This document shows, piece by piece, positions 36,693 through 49,038 of a stretch of DNA of 64,000 bases. The notes below the pieces were generated by a model. The model made no database searches and had not been told where the DNA came from. It saw only the letters and a program-made list of their open reading frames with translations. Every line of letters begins with the position of its first letter. Positions within the stretch are counted from its first letter, which is position 1. Source of the stretch: Parathalassolituus penaei. Lineage in GTDB: Bacteria; Pseudomonadota; Gammaproteobacteria; Pseudomonadales; Oceanobacteraceae. The stretch covers positions 280,217 through 344,216 of the forward strand of contig NZ_JAPNOA010000016.1 of NCBI RefSeq assembly GCF_026626885.1, given 5' to 3'. The position numbers were made by a program, and so were the translations under genes.

Positions 36693-37213
36693 GAAGACAT
36701 CGGATTGTGCAGGGCGCCCAGACGCAGCAGCAGACGTTCCACCAGTTCGTTCTGGATGGCGCGTTTCTGTTCCGCTTCTTCGGTAGTGGTGGCAATTACA
36801 CGGTTCACGTCGTTGTCAAAACGGCGCATGGCGGTAACCACCAGATCGGTGTCGCCATAAAATTCGTGAGAGACATGAGCGGTCAGCTCTGCTGTCAGTT
36901 CGTAACTGGCAATCTGACCGGCACTGTTGATGGTCAACGTGCGACGATCGTAACTGACGGGTTCGATGTGGATGCTGGCTGGAGCATTCTGGTTGTTGGT
37001 GGCCACTTTCCAGCCGCGCAGGTTCATCTGGCGATTGAGGATGCGGGTCAGCTCAGGGCTGGCATCGCTCAGTACCACAATGTTGCGATAGGCCGGTGAT
37101 GGCTGGTAATCACCACGCAGGTGCCAGCCACAGGCTGACACCAGCAGGGTAGAAACCAGCAGCAGGGCGGCATAAAGCCGACCTGTGCCTGTCAGGGCTT
37201 TAAACAGCGCCAC
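36689..37213 (-). CDS. lptE: LPS-assembly lipoprotein LptE
   Basis: 174 residues. Lipobox LVSAC with the acylated Cys near residue 28, then GWHLRGDY, the classical start of mature LptE (RlpB). Outer-membrane lipoprotein that plugs the LptD barrel for lipopolysaccharide insertion. Three bp after leuS and overlapping holA by 4 bp, as usual. Confidence 0.93.
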   Translation of the reverse strand: MALFKALTGTGRLYAALLLVSTLLVSACGWHLRGDYQPSPAYRNIVVLSDASPELTRILNRQMNLRGWKVATNNQNAPASIHIEPVSYDRRTLTINSAGQIASYELTAELTAHVSHEFYGDTDLVVTAMRRFDNDVNRVIATTTEEAEQKRAIQNELVERLLLRLGALHNPMSS

Positions 37214-37216
37214 GGA

Positions 37217-39802
37217 TCAGCCCGCCACGATGTTGATCAGTTTGCCCGGAACCACAATCACCTTGCGAATGCTCTTGCCGTCGAGTTGCTTCTGCACACT
37301 CTCGTCAGCACGAGCCTGGGCTTCGATGCTTTCCTGGCTGGCGTCGGCGGCTACTTCGAGCTTGGCGCGCACCTTGCCGTTCACCTGAACCACCATCAGC
37401 AGGGTGTCGGCAACCAGTGCTGACTGATCGGCCACCGGCCAGGAGGCGTCAATCACCAGACCGTCGTTGCCGAATTGGCTCCACAGGGCCTGAGTCATGT
37501 GCGGTGCCATCGGGCTCAGCATACGGATCATGGCGTCCATGGCTTCCAGCGCTACCGAGCGGCTGCCAGCCTGGGTCAGATCCAGTTTCTGCAGGGTCTT
37601 CATCAGTTCCATGATGGCGGCGATGCCGGTGTTGAAGTTGTAACGACGGCCAACGTCATCGGAAACCTTGTTGATGGTTTCGTGCAGCTTGCGACGGGCG
37701 TCCTTGTCGGCTTTTTCGAGCTGGTCGGCAGGAACACTGACGGTTTCGTGCTGCAGCAGTTCGTAGGCCAGACGCCATACACGTTGCAGGAACTTCTGGG
37801 CACCCTGAACACCGGAGTCTGACCATTCCAGAGTCTGCTCTGGTGGCGCTGCGAACATGGTGTACAGACGCACGGTGTCGGCACCGTACTTGCTGATGGC
37901 ATCCTGCGGATCAACACCGTTGTTCTTGGACTTGGACATCTTGCTCATGCCGGCATGTTTCAGCTCGAGGCCATCAGCCGCACGACGGGCACTGGTCATA
38001 CGACCCTTGTCGTCACGTTCCACTTCCACTTCAGTCGGGTTAACCCACTCTTTGCCGCCATTCTCGTTGTTGTAGTAGAAGGCGTCGGCCAGCACCATGC
38101 CCTGGCACAGCAGGCTCTTGAATGGCTCGTCGCTCTGTACCAGACCGGCATCACGCAGCAGCTTGTGGAAGAAGCGTGAGTACAGCAGGTGCAGAATGGC
38201 GTGTTCGATACCACCGATGTACTGGTCTACCGGCAGCCAGTAGTTGGCTTCGGTCGGGTCCAGCATGGCGTCGTGGCTGTCCGGGCTGCAGTAGCGGGCG
38301 TAGTACCAGGAAGACTCCATAAAGGTGTCGAAGGTATCGGTTTCACGGAACGCAGGCTGACCGTTGAATTCGATGTTTTCGAATTCCGGGTTGTTCTTGA
38401 TTGGCGAGTTAACGCCATCCATTACCACTTCGGTAGGCAGCACTACTGGCAGCATGTCAGCCGGAGCTGGCACGGTGTCACCATCGGCGGTGCGGATGAC
38501 CGGGATTGGAGACCCCCAGTAACGCTGACGGCTTACGCCCCAGTCGCGCAGACGGTAGTTGGTTTTGACTTCACCCAGATTGCGGGCAACCAGCCAGCCA
38601 GAGATGGCATCAAAGGCCTGTTCGAAGTCCAGACCGTCGAACTCGCCGGAATTCACCAGTACACCTTTTTCGGTGTAAGCGGCCTGGGTCAGGTCGATGC
38701 TGGCATCGGCGTCGGCTGGACGGATCACCTGATGCAGTTCAATGCCGTACTTCTGGGCGAATTCCCAGTCACGCTGGTCGTGGGCTGGAACGGCCATTAC
38801 CGCACCAGTGCCGTATTCCATCAGTACAAAGTTGGCAACCCACACCGGAACTTCCTTGCCGGAAATCGGGTGAATCGCGGTGAAGCCAGTGGCCATGCCT
38901 TTTTTCTCGGCGGTGGCGATGTCGGCTTCAGCAGTACCGGAGCGGTTACATTCTTGCAGGAATTCCGCCAGCTCGGCGTTGTTCTCGGCGGCCTGACGCG
39001 CCAGGGCGTGGCCAGCGGCGACCGCTACGTAGCTCACACCCATCAGGGTGTCAGGACGAGTGGTGTAAACCTCCAGCTGTTCGCCGCTTTCCTTGATACC
39101 AAAACGCAGCTGCACACCACGGGATTTGCCAATCCAGTTGCGCTGCATGGCTTTTACCTGGTCTGGCCAGCCGTCGAGCTGGTCGAGGTCATTCAGCAGT
39201 TCGTCGGCGTAAGCGGTGATACGGATAAACCACTGAGGAATTTCCTTGCGCTCAACCGGGGTGTCACAACGCCAGCAGCAGCCTTCGATAACCTGTTCGT
39301 TCGCCAGTACAGTCTGGTCATGCGGACACCAGTTAACGGCAGACACTTTTTTGTAGGCCAGATCTTTTTCGATCAGCTTGGTGAAGAACCACTGTTCCCA
39401 GCGATAGTACTCGGGTTCGCAGGTCGCGATTTCACGCTGCCAGTCGTAACCGAAGCCCAGCGATTTCAGCTGGTTCTTCATGTAGGCGATGTTTTCCTTG
39501 GTCCATTTGGCCGGAGCCACCTGGTGTTTGATTGCCGCGTTTTCGGCTGGTAGACCAAACGCATCCCAGCCCATCGGCTGCAGCACGTTTTTGCCCTGCA
39601 TGCGCTGGTAGCGGGAAATCACGTCACCAATGGTGTAGTTACGCACGTGCCCCATGTGTAGACGACCACTTGGATACGGGAACATCGACAGGCAGTAGAA
39701 CTTTTCCTTGCTGGCATCGGCGACAGCCCGGAATACCTGTTTTTCCTCCCACTGTTGCTGGACAGCGGGTTCAATCTCGTGGGGCAAATAGGTTTCTTGC
39801 AT
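37217..39802 (-). CDS. leuS: Leucyl-tRNA synthetase
   Basis: 861 residues, class I aminoacyl-tRNA synthetase (E. coli LeuS 860). Start ATG 39802 gives [12 protein letters not shown]; an ATG directly before (39805) is equally possible. HIGH-type motif in [19 protein letters not shown], the CP1 editing domain with STTRPDTL-like [16 protein letters not shown], and KMSKS in [15 protein letters not shown]. The Cys pairs CPHDQTVL and [10 protein letters not shown] form the Zn finger. First gene of the leuS-lptE-holA operon. Confidence 0.98.
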   Translation of the reverse strand: MQETYLPHEIEPAVQQQWEEKQVFRAVADASKEKFYCLSMFPYPSGRLHMGHVRNYTIGDVISRYQRMQGKNVLQPMGWDAFGLPAENAAIKHQVAPAKWTKENIAYMKNQLKSLGFGYDWQREIATCEPEYYRWEQWFFTKLIEKDLAYKKVSAVNWCPHDQTVLANEQVIEGCCWRCDTPVERKEIPQWFIRITAYADELLNDLDQLDGWPDQVKAMQRNWIGKSRGVQLRFGIKESGEQLEVYTTRPDTLMGVSYVAVAAGHALARQAAENNAELAEFLQECNRSGTAEADIATAEKKGMATGFTAIHPISGKEVPVWVANFVLMEYGTGAVMAVPAHDQRDWEFAQKYGIELHQVIRPADADASIDLTQAAYTEKGVLVNSGEFDGLDFEQAFDAISGWLVARNLGEVKTNYRLRDWGVSRQRYWGSPIPVIRTADGDTVPAPADMLPVVLPTEVVMDGVNSPIKNNPEFENIEFNGQPAFRETDTFDTFMESSWYYARYCSPDSHDAMLDPTEANYWLPVDQYIGGIEHAILHLLYSRFFHKLLRDAGLVQSDEPFKSLLCQGMVLADAFYYNNENGGKEWVNPTEVEVERDDKGRMTSARRAADGLELKHAGMSKMSKSKNNGVDPQDAISKYGADTVRLYTMFAAPPEQTLEWSDSGVQGAQKFLQRVWRLAYELLQHETVSVPADQLEKADKDARRKLHETINKVSDDVGRRYNFNTGIAAIMELMKTLQKLDLTQAGSRSVALEAMDAMIRMLSPMAPHMTQALWSQFGNDGLVIDASWPVADQSALVADTLLMVVQVNGKVRAKLEVAADASQESIEAQARADESVQKQLDGKSIRKVIVVPGKLINIVAG

Positions 39803-40108
39803 CATGGCGACTTTGACTGGTTACGTGAGTTCGGGAGCAATGTTGCTACAACACTGCTGGAGGTCAGGGAGTTTACCCCAATGATAGGGCAGGATGCACA
39901 TACGGCGTACCGGCAGGGCTGAAACAGCCTTGTTCTGGAAATTACCGCGAAACGGGTCAAACTTTTGTCGCAATCAAGGGTAATCGGGTGACGGCCGTTG
40001 ATACAGGTCAGGTATAGTCCGACAAACGCCCAAAACTACAATTGGACGTATTGGAGCCACTGCAGCGCGATAGTATCGTAGCCGCACAGTCATGGATAAG
40101 TCGCAAAC

Positions 40109-40738
40109 ATGAACATTAAAATCCTTTTTCTGATCGTTTTATCAATACTGCCTGTGATGTCGCAGGCTGAAACGGTTGATGAACTTCAAGCGGACATGGC
40201 CCGTATCCAGGCTAATCCGGAAGCACTCAAGTCCGCCGTACAGATGGGTGAAGACCGGGCTATTCTCTGTTTTTCCTGTCATGGCAAGGATGGTAACAGC
40301 AAGCGGGATTATATTCCCAACCTGGCTAGCCAGAATGCTACGTATCTGTTTAACCAGTTCGAAAACTTTGCCACTGGCAAGCGTACTGACTATGTTATGA
40401 GCAAGCTCGCCAAACAGCTGACAGGCCCTGAACGCGTGGCGATTGCCCTGTATTTTGCTGATCGTCCGGTCAAAGAGCGTGAAGAGCCGGTGGCCATGTC
40501 GCCAAAAGGTAAGCAGTTGTATGAGTCTGTTTGTTTCGCCTGTCATGGCCCTAGTGCTCATGGTGACCATCAATACCCACGCATTGCTGGTCAGCCGTAC
40601 ACCTACCTTGAGGCAACGCTGATGAAATTCCTGAAAAAAGATCCGGAGCGTGCCAAGTCGCCAATGGTCGCTGTGGTTCAGAATATGACAGAGGAGCAGT
40701 TGAAAGATGTGGCTTCTTATTTGACCCATATGCCATAA
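40109..40738 (+). CDS. Diheme cytochrome c4-like protein
   Basis: 209 residues with a signal peptide (MNIKILFLIVLSILPVMSQA). Two heme c motifs: CFSCH at residues 54-58 and CFACH at 142-146, each in a separate cytochrome c domain; distal Met ligands are plausible in the VMSKLAKQL and PMVAVVQNM regions. This is the c4 pattern: periplasmic electron carrier from the bc1 complex to cytochrome oxidases. Upstream, the 303-bp gap to leuS (39803-40108) must hold promoters for both genes but I see no strong consensus there. Confidence 0.88.
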   Translation: MNIKILFLIVLSILPVMSQAETVDELQADMARIQANPEALKSAVQMGEDRAILCFSCHGKDGNSKRDYIPNLASQNATYLFNQFENFATGKRTDYVMSKLAKQLTGPERVAIALYFADRPVKEREEPVAMSPKGKQLYESVCFACHGPSAHGDHQYPRIAGQPYTYLEATLMKFLKKDPERAKSPMVAVVQNMTEEQLKDVASYLTHMP

Positions 40739-40821
40739 GGCATCCTTGACGCTGACTGTTTGATAAGATCCCGTTTCAAGACGCCCTCCGTGGCAATGCT
40801 CTGACTGATCCGGGATCTGAC

Positions 40822-43800
40822 ATGACTGACCAATCTTCTGCACAACCCCGCACCGCCTGGCGTTTCTGGGTGGATCGCGGGGGCACCTTCACCGACATCG
40901 TCGCCGTTCACCCGGATGGTCGCCTGCTGACCCGCAAGCTCTTGTCGGAAAATCCCGGACATTACGACGACGCCGCCATGGCGGGTATTCGCCAGCTGCT
41001 GGACGAAAACGGCCGTAATGATCAACCCCTGCAATTACAGATGGGCACCACGGTGGCCACCAACGCCCTGCTGGAACGCAAAGGTGAACCGGTTGCCTTG
41101 TTGATCAGCCATGGTCTGCGGGATCAGCTGCAAATCGGTTATCAAACCCGCCCGGATATTTTTGCCCTGCAAATCGAGCAGTGTGCGCCCCTTTACGATC
41201 TGGTGCTGGAAGTACCGGAACGAGTGCTGGCCGATGGTACGGTGGATATGCCGCTGGATCGTGAAGCTGTCTGTTTGCAACTGCAGGAAGCGCGTGCCGC
41301 TGGCTTTACGGCTATTGCCGTGGCGCTGATGCACAGCTGGCGTTATCCGCAACATGAGAAGCAAATTGGTGAGCTGGCGCGTCAGTTCGGGTTTGAGCGT
41401 ATTTCCCTTTCTCATGAAGTCAGCCCTTTGATCAAACTGGTGCCGCGTGGCAGTACTACCGTAGCGGATGCCTATCTGACGCCGGTGCTGGCTCGTTACG
41501 TTGCGGGGGTCCGCAAGGCGTTGGATGAACTCGGCGTCGAAGCCAGTCTGCGGTTTATGCAGTCTAACGGCGGCCTTGCCGATGCCAGCCGTTTTCAGGG
41601 CAAGGACGCAGTATTGTCCGGCCCCGCAGGTGGTGTGGTGGGGATGGTGAATACCGCTCGCGCCGACGGCTTTGAGCAGATTCTCGGTTTTGATATGGGC
41701 GGAACTTCCACCGATGTCAGCCATTTTGCCGGTGAACTGGAGCGGGAAAACGAAACCCTGATTGCCGGTGTGCGCCTGCGTGTGCCGATGATGAATATCC
41801 ACACCGTCGCTGCCGGTGGTGGTTCGATTGTGCGGTTTGCCGATGGTCGCCTGCAGGCTGGGCCGGAATCCGCTGGTGCCTATCCGGGGCCGGCTGCCTA
41901 TCGCCACGGTGGTCCGTTAACCGTCACCGACTGCAACCTCCTGCTCGGCAAAATCCAGCCGCAGTTTTTCCCGGCGATTTTTGGCCCTGAGGCCAATCTG
42001 CCGCTCGACCTTGAGGGTGTTCGCCAGCAATTTGCTGAGCTGGCCAGTGCGGTATCCGAGGCCAGCGGTCGTCAATGGACGGCGGAAAGCCTGGCTGAGG
42101 GTTTCCTCACGGTGGCTGTCGACAACATGGCGTCGGCCGCTCGCAAGATTTCCGTACAGCGTGGTTACGACGTACGGGATTACGTCCTTAACGCGTTTGG
42201 TGGTGCCGGTGCCCAGCATGCCTGTCTGGTGGCGGAGTCGCTGGGTATGCAGCAGGTGTATCTGCATCCGCTGGCTGGCGTGTTGTCGGCCTATGGAATT
42301 GGTCTGGCGGATGAACGCTGGTTGGGCGAAGAGGGGATTGATGCTCCGTTGGCCAGTCTTGCCACCGACTTTAATGAGGCAATTGAACAGAGGTTGTGGT
42401 TTCGCAGTGAGTGGCAACCATCAGCGACGGATGATGCCGAAATCAGCCGGATTGTGCGGGTCTGGTTGCGCTACACCGGCAGTGACACCCGTTTGCTGGT
42501 GAATCTGGCCGATATTTCCACCATGCAGGCAGAGTTTGAACAGCAACACCGGCAGTTATTCGGATTTATTCAGCCGCAGCTGGCGCTGCATGTGGATGCC
42601 CTGCAGCTGGAGCTGGTTCGCAGCGGTTATCCATTACAGGTGCGTCCGCCGGAAAGTGCTGGGTCTGATGCCTCGCGTGGTGTGGTGGAAATGTATATGA
42701 AAGGGCAGTGGCGTTCGGTGCCAGTTTGGGCGCGTGAACAATTACCGGAGCACTTCCGGGCGGTTGGGCCGTTGTTACTGACCGAAGCCAACAGCACCAT
42801 TGTGGTAGAGCCGGGCTGGATGTGTCGGCGTTTGCCATCGGCAGCGCTGGTGCTGGAACGTTTGCCTGAAAGTGCAGAGGATTCCGACTCGGCCCAGCCG
42901 GATCTCGCCGATCATGGCCTCGACCCGATGCAGCTGGAAATCTTCAATAACCTGTTTATGGCTCTGGCCGAACAGATGGGGCTGGTGCTGGAGAAAACCG
43001 CATCGAGCGTCAATATCAAGGAGCGCCTCGATTTCTCGTGCGCCCTGTTTGACCAGCACGGTGAGCTGGTGGCCAATGCGCCCCATATTCCGGTGCATCT
43101 GGGCTCCATGAGTGAAAGTGTGCAGGTGGTGATGGCCGAGCATCCGCACATGAGTGCCGGTGATGCCTTTGTGCTGAACACTCCTTATAAAGGAGGCACT
43201 CACTTGCCGGATGTGACCGTGGTGAAACCGGTGTTTATTGCGGGTTCACACGCGGGACGCCCTGACTTTTTTGTGGCCGCTCGCGGTCATCATGCCGATA
43301 TTGGTGGTATCACACCGGGCTCGATGCCGGCCAACAGTCACAGCATTGATGAAGAAGGGGTAATGTTGGATAACCTGGTGCTGGTGCGCGCCGGGGAATT
43401 TCAGACTGACGCCCTGTTGCAGGTGCTGACCGATGCCGAATGGCCTGCGCGTAATCCGCAGCAAAATATTGCCGACCTCAAGGCCCAGCTGGCGGCGTGT
43501 GAAGCCGGTGCCCGTGAGCTGGAGCGTTTGTGCCAGCGTTACGGAGTGGACGGTGTGCAAACCGCCATGCAACAGGTGCAGGCCAATGCGGAGCAGAGTC
43601 TGCGTGACTGCTTGCAGCAGTTGCCGTCTGGCTCGTTCCGTTACGATATGGATGACGGTACGCGCTTCTGTGTCCGTATCGATGTGGACCAGCACAACCG
43701 AAAGGCTCTGATTGATTTCACCGGCACTGGTTGGTTTGGTAATCCGGAACGTGGCCACACCATGCATCCGGGGAATTTTAATGCGCCCACCTCGGTAGTC

Positions 43801-44502
43801 AAAGCAGCGGTGTTGTACAGCTTCCGAGTGCTGGTGGCACGAGCGGTACCGCTGAATGCCGGGTTCCTGCGTGCGCTGGATATTCGGGTGCCGGAAGCGT
43901 CCATTATTGCACCGCAATATCCGGCTGCCGTTGTGTCCGGCAACGTGGAAACTGCCCAGTACCTGGTCGATTGCCTGATGGGCGCACTGGAGCTGATGGC
44001 GGGCTGTCAGGGCACCAACAACAACTTCACGTTTGGCAACCAGCGTCATCAGTACTATGAAACCCTGTGTGGTGGCGCCGGCGCCTGTGCATTAGGGGTT
44101 GGTGCCAGTGCGGTGCATACCCATATGACCAACTCGCGTCTGACCGACCCCGAAGTACTGGAACAGCGTTTCCCGGTTGTACTGGAGCGATTCCATATTC
44201 GTCATGGCTCTGGCGGTGAAGGTGTGTTTGCCGGTGGCAACGGTGTTGAGCGGCATATCCGCTTCCGTGAAGACATGACCGCCAACATTATCAGCGGTCA
44301 TCGACAGGTAGCGACCTTTGGTCTGGCCGGTGGTGGTGAAGGGCGTCCGGGGCATAACTTTGTTATGCGGCAGCAGCCTGGACAGGCACCACGTATCGAG
44401 TGGCTGGGCGGTTGTGCCCGGGTCGAAATGAAGGCGGGTGATGTGTTTGCCATTCATACTCCGGGTGGTGGTGGTTGGGGGACTGAACCCCGCGATTTGT
44501 AA
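40822..44502 (+). CDS. Hydantoinase/5-oxoprolinase, fused A and B subunits
   Basis: 1226 residues, length of ATP-dependent 5-oxoprolinases. N-terminal half (to about 690) is HyuA-like: [20 protein letters not shown], then [43 protein letters not shown] with ATP-site residues of the ASKHA fold. C-terminal half is HyuB-like: [72 protein letters not shown]. Such enzymes open 5-oxoproline (pyroglutamate) to glutamate, or hydantoins, using ATP. Fused as in eukaryotic and many proteobacterial oxoprolinases. Follows the cytochrome gene after 83 bp; no transporter or regulator adjacent. Confidence 0.93.
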   Translation: MTDQSSAQPRTAWRFWVDRGGTFTDIVAVHPDGRLLTRKLLSENPGHYDDAAMAGIRQLLDENGRNDQPLQLQMGTTVATNALLERKGEPVALLISHGLRDQLQIGYQTRPDIFALQIEQCAPLYDLVLEVPERVLADGTVDMPLDREAVCLQLQEARAAGFTAIAVALMHSWRYPQHEKQIGELARQFGFERISLSHEVSPLIKLVPRGSTTVADAYLTPVLARYVAGVRKALDELGVEASLRFMQSNGGLADASRFQGKDAVLSGPAGGVVGMVNTARADGFEQILGFDMGGTSTDVSHFAGELERENETLIAGVRLRVPMMNIHTVAAGGGSIVRFADGRLQAGPESAGAYPGPAAYRHGGPLTVTDCNLLLGKIQPQFFPAIFGPEANLPLDLEGVRQQFAELASAVSEASGRQWTAESLAEGFLTVAVDNMASAARKISVQRGYDVRDYVLNAFGGAGAQHACLVAESLGMQQVYLHPLAGVLSAYGIGLADERWLGEEGIDAPLASLATDFNEAIEQRLWFRSEWQPSATDDAEISRIVRVWLRYTGSDTRLLVNLADISTMQAEFEQQHRQLFGFIQPQLALHVDALQLELVRSGYPLQVRPPESAGSDASRGVVEMYMKGQWRSVPVWAREQLPEHFRAVGPLLLTEANSTIVVEPGWMCRRLPSAALVLERLPESAEDSDSAQPDLADHGLDPMQLEIFNNLFMALAEQMGLVLEKTASSVNIKERLDFSCALFDQHGELVANAPHIPVHLGSMSESVQVVMAEHPHMSAGDAFVLNTPYKGGTHLPDVTVVKPVFIAGSHAGRPDFFVAARGHHADIGGITPGSMPANSHSIDEEGVMLDNLVLVRAGEFQTDALLQVLTDAEWPARNPQQNIADLKAQLAACEAGARELERLCQRYGVDGVQTAMQQVQANAEQSLRDCLQQLPSGSFRYDMDDGTRFCVRIDVDQHNRKALIDFTGTGWFGNPERGHTMHPGNFNAPTSVVKAAVLYSFRVLVARAVPLNAGFLRALDIRVPEASIIAPQYPAAVVSGNVETAQYLVDCLMGALELMAGCQGTNNNFTFGNQRHQYYETLCGGAGACALGVGASAVHTHMTNSRLTDPEVLEQRFPVVLERFHIRHGSGGEGVFAGGNGVERHIRFREDMTANIISGHRQVATFGLAGGGEGRPGHNFVMRQQPGQAPRIEWLGGCARVEMKAGDVFAIHTPGGGGWGTEPRDL

Positions 44503-44598
44503 GGGTTTTTACGGTTTTCAGGGTGTCGCTGGAGGCTACTGGAGTGGCCAGAAGTTGTGATACCCTGATACAAATTCACCAATGTGAGAGTTGTTGTC

Positions 44599-44916
44599 AT
44601 GGACATCATGGAAACTATCAAGAACCAGATTGAACAGAACCCTATCCTGCTGTACATGAAAGGTTCTCCTAACCAGCCAATGTGCGGTTTCTCTGCCCGT
44701 ACTGTGCAGGCGGTGATGGAATGTGGTCAGAAGTTCGCTTATGTCGACATCCTGTCCAACCCTGAAATTCGTGCCAACCTGCCAATTTATGCCAACTGGC
44801 CAACCTTCCCACAACTGTGGGTAAACGGTGAGCTGGTAGGCGGTTGTGACATCGTGACTGAAATGTTCGCCAAGGGTGAACTGAAGCCACTGCTGGAAAG
44901 CGCTGGTCAGCAGTAA
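44599..44916 (+). CDS. grxD: Monothiol glutaredoxin (Grx4)
   Basis: 105 residues from ATG 44599 (GAGAG 8 bp upstream; the frame is open to 44584). Active-site motif CGFS in NQPMCGFSARTVQA, with the glutathione-binding WPTFPQLWVNGELVGGCDIV. Monothiol CGFS glutaredoxins carry [2Fe-2S] clusters with glutathione and BolA partners. Single gene with its own terminator. Confidence 0.96.
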   Translation: MDIMETIKNQIEQNPILLYMKGSPNQPMCGFSARTVQAVMECGQKFAYVDILSNPEIRANLPIYANWPTFPQLWVNGELVGGCDIVTEMFAKGELKPLLESAGQQ

Positions 44917-44927
44917 TGCGATTCAGC

Positions 44928-44951
44928 AAAGGCCACCTTCGGGTGGCCTTT
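44928..44951 (+). terminator. Terminator after grxD
   Basis: AAAGGCCACC-TTCG-GGTGGCCTTT, ten-base arms and a UUCG-type loop. Confidence 0.88.
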
Positions 44952-45130
44952 GTGTTTTCCGGGAGCCTGATTGACAGACATTGGGCCTCGGCTCGCCATC
45001 GATTACACATGCACACGGCATGACCGTAACGGCCATTCAGGCACAGGCGACCGGTTTTGGTGGCCCATCATGACCCATATCAGCCTCGGACCTCGGCCGG
45101 GTTTGCTGTCGTAAATGCAATCTGATCATA

Positions 45131-47731
45131 ATGATCAGATGTTTTCTGAATGTTCGGGGTTTGTTGGTGTTACCTTTCGACGGTATCAGTCTGCCGGAAG
45201 TGACAAACAGTTCACGACCGTCTTTCGCTGTTTTACGGCCAGTGGCGCCGCCTCCTCGTAGCCCTTCGGTTGATCCTGCGTTGCTTGATCATGCCGATGA
45301 TCATACCTGCTGCCTGTTTCTCGCCCCTGGCGGGGCTGGCAAGACCCAATTTCTGTTACGAGCCATTGCCAGCTGGCATCAACGTCATGCCAGCCCGCCC
45401 TTATGGTTGCCATTGCAGAGTGGTCACGCAGGCCCGCTGCAACTGCTGGAAATGCTGGCACGTGCCAACGGTCAGCCTGAGGATAGCGGCCTGCAAGCGG
45501 CGGACCCTCTGGTCAGTCTGCAAGAGTGGCTGGTGGCGGTGGCAGCTCAGGAATTACCGGTACTGATCTGTATCGACGATATCCAGCACCTGCGTGACAG
45601 CGCCAGTTGGCAGTTTGTGCAAACGCTGGTGAATCAGCGCCCGCGCAATCTGCGATTACTCCTGGCCGGGCGTGAGGCACCAGCACCGCTTGGCAAGTGG
45701 CAGCTGTTACCCGACTGGCAATTTGCCGGACTTGAAGCGGGTTGTTTCAGTGCCGCAGACACCAGCCGTTGGTTTCTGCTGCAGGAGATTGAGCTTGATA
45801 CGGTGGCGCTTGATTCGCTGGCCTCGGCGTTTGCTGGCTGGCCAGCCGCGTTGACGATCTGGCTTGGCTGTTATCGGGCTGCGGGGCGTCATGGCCAGGG
45901 CGGTGTGGCGTTTGGTCCGGAACTGGCGCGCCCGGCGCTGGAAGATTACTGGCGTGGTGAAATCGAATGTGAGTTGGCGCCGCAGAGCGGCCGCCTGTTA
46001 CGGCTGATGGCGGCGTTGCCGCGTTTACCGGAAGCGGCGTTGTCGTCAATGCTGGGGACCGATGTGGCCCCGCTGCTGCAGCAACTTCAGCAGCAGGGGC
46101 TGTTGGTCTGGCGTCATGATCATTACCGCCTGGTTGCTGCCTTCCAGTGGTTGCTGACCGGCATGAGTTCGGAAGTGGAGCGTTGTGACTGGAACCAGAG
46201 TGCATTCCGCTGGTACAGCCAGCAAGGGCAGCCAGTCAAAGCCTTGCAGCACGCTCGTTTGAGTAACGAGCTGGAAACACTGGCGCCCTGGGTTGAAGCT
46301 CATGCGGAAAATATCCTCGCCAGTCTCGATTTTTCCGGACTGGTGCGCTGGTGTGAAATGGCCGGAGATGAGCTGCTCGGCTGTTCTCCGCGTCTGATGC
46401 AAATTGCCTGCTGGGCCTGGTTGTTGACCTGGCGACCACGGCGGGCTGAACCCATGCTGCGCCAACTGCAGCAACGTCAGTATCTGAAAGAAACCGAGTT
46501 GCTGGCATTACACGGCTATCTGGCCCGCCTGCGGGGTCAGCAACGCAGTGCTATCAAAATGTGCCGTCGCGCCTGGCAGCATCTGCCGGAGCGGCGTGCC
46601 AGCGTACGTTTCCTGATGGCCAACAGCATGGCTTATCTGGCGCTGGGCGAGAACGATCTGGATGCCTCGCGGCGCTGGAGCCAGCAAAGTCTCGAGGTCG
46701 CCCGCGAGTTCGACAAACCGGCGCTGGAAGCGCTGGCGCTGTTTGATCTGGCTCGTGTTGAGTTGCACCGTGGATTGTTACCCCAAGCCCTGGAACTGGT
46801 GGAACGTGGGCTGCAGTGCTGCCAGCTGAATGGGCTGGAAGACAGTATGGCCATGGGGCGTTTGCAGTTGTATCGGGTGTTTCTGGGCTGGGTTGCAGGC
46901 GACACTTCCAGTGAACTCGACACAATCCTGCTGCAGGGAATTCACTGCAGTCAGCGTCACAGCGACGTGCTGGTGTGTTATGGCTTCGGATTACAGGCCA
47001 TGCAGGCTGCCGCACGTGGCCATTGGCGGCAGGGGCTGGATATTCTGGATGAGGCCGAACGCCTGATGCAGCAATGGGGCGTAGATCGTGACAGTTATCG
47101 CTGGCTGGTGTTGGTAAAAGCCAACGTTTGGCTTACCAATGGCAACTTTCTGCGTGCACACGATTGCCTCGACGACCTTTTGCAAGGCCAGAGTGTGCAG
47201 CAACTGCCACGCGCGGATGTGTTTCCTATGTTGCCGGACTTCGCTGCCGCTACCCGTGCCCGTCTGTTCTTGCTGGCAGGTGAATACGAGCAATGCCTGC
47301 AGGAAGTGGATGAGTGGCTGCGTTGCCATTCAAGCCCGGTGATCATGCTGCTGGTACAGCTGATTCGCGCTGCCGCCTTGCGTGGTTGTCAGCAGGATGA
47401 CGAGAGTCTGGCGCTGTTTGCACAAGTACAACAGCAGCTGCAGCGTTTGCAGATGCCCGAGGTGTTTGCCTTCTGGGTGCCGGAAATTCATGCGCCGGTG
47501 ATTGTTGCCGACGATGACGGGCGTACGCCTTTGACCCGAGTACAGTTGAGCGACCGTGAGCACGACGTGTTGCGCAAGATTGCAGAAGGGCTGTCCAACG
47601 AGGAGATCGCCCGCCAGCTGTTTATTTCCCTGCATACCGTCAAAAGCCATGCCCGTCGTATCAATGCCAAACTGGGGGTTCGTAATCGTACCCAGGCCAT
47701 TCATCGTGCCCGGGAGATGTTATTACTCTGA
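45131..47731 (+). CDS. MalT-like (LAL) LuxR-family transcriptional activator
   Basis: 866 residues. N-terminal NTPase: Walker [12 protein letters not shown] at residues 65-74, Walker [11 protein letters not shown] near 145 and RLLLAGRE. The middle is a long helical TPR-like repeat region (about 340-760), and the C-terminus is a LuxR helix-turn-helix: [20 protein letters not shown] then [20 protein letters not shown]. This is the architecture of MalT, AcoK and AlkS: ATP-dependent activators switched by a small inducer bound to the TPR region. AlkS controls alkane use, but nothing near it here is an alkane gene, so the inducer is unknown. A receiver-domain gene follows after 117 bp. The start could be slightly downstream (many GTG/TTG options). 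Confidence 0.9.
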   Translation: MIRCFLNVRGLLVLPFDGISLPEVTNSSRPSFAVLRPVAPPPRSPSVDPALLDHADDHTCCLFLAPGGAGKTQFLLRAIASWHQRHASPPLWLPLQSGHAGPLQLLEMLARANGQPEDSGLQAADPLVSLQEWLVAVAAQELPVLICIDDIQHLRDSASWQFVQTLVNQRPRNLRLLLAGREAPAPLGKWQLLPDWQFAGLEAGCFSAADTSRWFLLQEIELDTVALDSLASAFAGWPAALTIWLGCYRAAGRHGQGGVAFGPELARPALEDYWRGEIECELAPQSGRLLRLMAALPRLPEAALSSMLGTDVAPLLQQLQQQGLLVWRHDHYRLVAAFQWLLTGMSSEVERCDWNQSAFRWYSQQGQPVKALQHARLSNELETLAPWVEAHAENILASLDFSGLVRWCEMAGDELLGCSPRLMQIACWAWLLTWRPRRAEPMLRQLQQRQYLKETELLALHGYLARLRGQQRSAIKMCRRAWQHLPERRASVRFLMANSMAYLALGENDLDASRRWSQQSLEVAREFDKPALEALALFDLARVELHRGLLPQALELVERGLQCCQLNGLEDSMAMGRLQLYRVFLGWVAGDTSSELDTILLQGIHCSQRHSDVLVCYGFGLQAMQAAARGHWRQGLDILDEAERLMQQWGVDRDSYRWLVLVKANVWLTNGNFLRAHDCLDDLLQGQSVQQLPRADVFPMLPDFAAATRARLFLLAGEYEQCLQEVDEWLRCHSSPVIMLLVQLIRAAALRGCQQDDESLALFAQVQQQLQRLQMPEVFAFWVPEIHAPVIVADDDGRTPLTRVQLSDREHDVLRKIAEGLSNEEIARQLFISLHTVKSHARRINAKLGVRNRTQAIHRAREMLLL

Positions 47732-47848
47732 TTTCCTGACCCGTATCATCGATTGGCGTAGCAGCGGTCATTGCCGACGAAAACGACTGGCAGCGACCGG
47801 ATTCGTCGACTAAACCTGAAGGTTAGCAATGCAAACTGGATGCAAGAT

Positions 47849-49021
47849 ATGGCTAACAGGTACAACGCACTGGTGATCACCCATGTGGCTGTGACAGCAC
47901 TTGAGGAGTTATTGGGGGATCGGTATCAGCTGTCAGTCGCAGACTCTGTCGCATCGGTGGCTTCCATGGTCACCGCGCTGACACCCAAATTTATCCTTCT
48001 GGATGTTGCCAGCCTCGGCGCAGAGGCTGGAATCCAGGCCTGTCGTGAACTGCGTGAGCAGCCGGAAACGGCCGAGATTCCGCTGATTGCCGTGGCGGAT
48101 GATCAGACGCTGCCACACCGCATGAGTGCCTATGAAGCGGGCTGTGATGATTATCTGGCCTACAGCGATCTCGACGAATTAAAGGCGCGCCTTGAGCGGG
48201 TGCTGTTTAACAAGATCGCCAACGATCAGCTCAAGTTACAGCTGCGCCAAGCCAACGAAATGGCGTTTATCGCCATGTCCGACACCTCTGATCTGGGGGT
48301 AAACGTCCAGTTTCTGCTGGATGTAAATCAGTGTGACAACCTTGATGTACTGGGGATGCGGCTGTTTCAGGCGCTGCAGAGTTATGGCATTTCCTGCAGC
48401 CTGCAAATGCGCAGCCGTTACGGTGCCAAGAATATGGAAGCCAACGGTATGGCCAAGGATCTTGAATCAGCGTTGTTGATGGAGTGCCGCAACAAGGGCC
48501 GTTACGTCGATTTTGGTCGGCGCTCCATTATGAATTACGGCTGTGTGTCACTGCTGGTGAAAAACATGCCGCTCGACGATCCGAAAAAATACGGTGCCAT
48601 CAAGGACAACGTGTTTTCACTGCTACAAGGCGCGGATGCACGGGTACAGGCGCTGGATAACCTCAAATCACTGGAGCTGGAGCGCATGCTGGTATCACGC
48701 ATGGCAGCACAGATGCGGGCAGTGGTAGCGAGTACCGATGAGTCCTATCAGGCGGTGATGCGCAACATCGCCATGATTGTGGAGGGTATGGCTGAAGGGG
48801 TTGAACACAGCGTGCAGTTTTTGGGGCTGGATGAATACCAGGAGCGCGCGATTCAGGACATTATGGAAAGAGGTATCAGCGAAACAACCCGTGTTTTTAA
48901 TGACGGCGTGCGGGTTGATGAAGGGTTGAGCCAGTTTTTACAGCGGGTCGACAAGCTGTTTACCGGCAACGGTGTCGACGCCAACGAGTTGGCGTCGCTC
49001 ACCCAGATGCTCAGTCGCTGA
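47849..49021 (+). CDS. Receiver-domain protein with uncharacterised C-terminal domain
   Basis: 390 residues from ATG 47849 (ATG 47840 is also possible; both are in front of MANRYNALVITH). Residues 5-120 look like a response-regulator receiver: FILLDVASL supplies the phosphorylatable Asp, and EAGCDDYLAY the following helix-strand, but the acidic pair near the N-terminus and the Lys are not evident, so the fold may be degenerate. The rest (about 270 residues) has no motif I recognise: LQALQSYGISCSLQMRSRYG, YGCVSLLVKNMPLDDPKK and a long helical tail with VVASTDESYQAVMRNIAMIV. No DNA-binding or enzymatic output domain is visible. Lies downstream of the MalT-like regulator on the same strand. Confidence 0.75.
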   Translation: MANRYNALVITHVAVTALEELLGDRYQLSVADSVASVASMVTALTPKFILLDVASLGAEAGIQACRELREQPETAEIPLIAVADDQTLPHRMSAYEAGCDDYLAYSDLDELKARLERVLFNKIANDQLKLQLRQANEMAFIAMSDTSDLGVNVQFLLDVNQCDNLDVLGMRLFQALQSYGISCSLQMRSRYGAKNMEANGMAKDLESALLMECRNKGRYVDFGRRSIMNYGCVSLLVKNMPLDDPKKYGAIKDNVFSLLQGADARVQALDNLKSLELERMLVSRMAAQMRAVVASTDESYQAVMRNIAMIVEGMAEGVEHSVQFLGLDEYQERAIQDIMERGISETTRVFNDGVRVDEGLSQFLQRVDKLFTGNGVDANELASLTQMLSR

Positions 49022-49038
49022 GGCTCTGCTTAAGCTTA

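Noticed and set aside
38189..39553. 454-codon open frame on the plus strand
   Set aside because: Antisense to leuS; low-complexity translation and no start signal.
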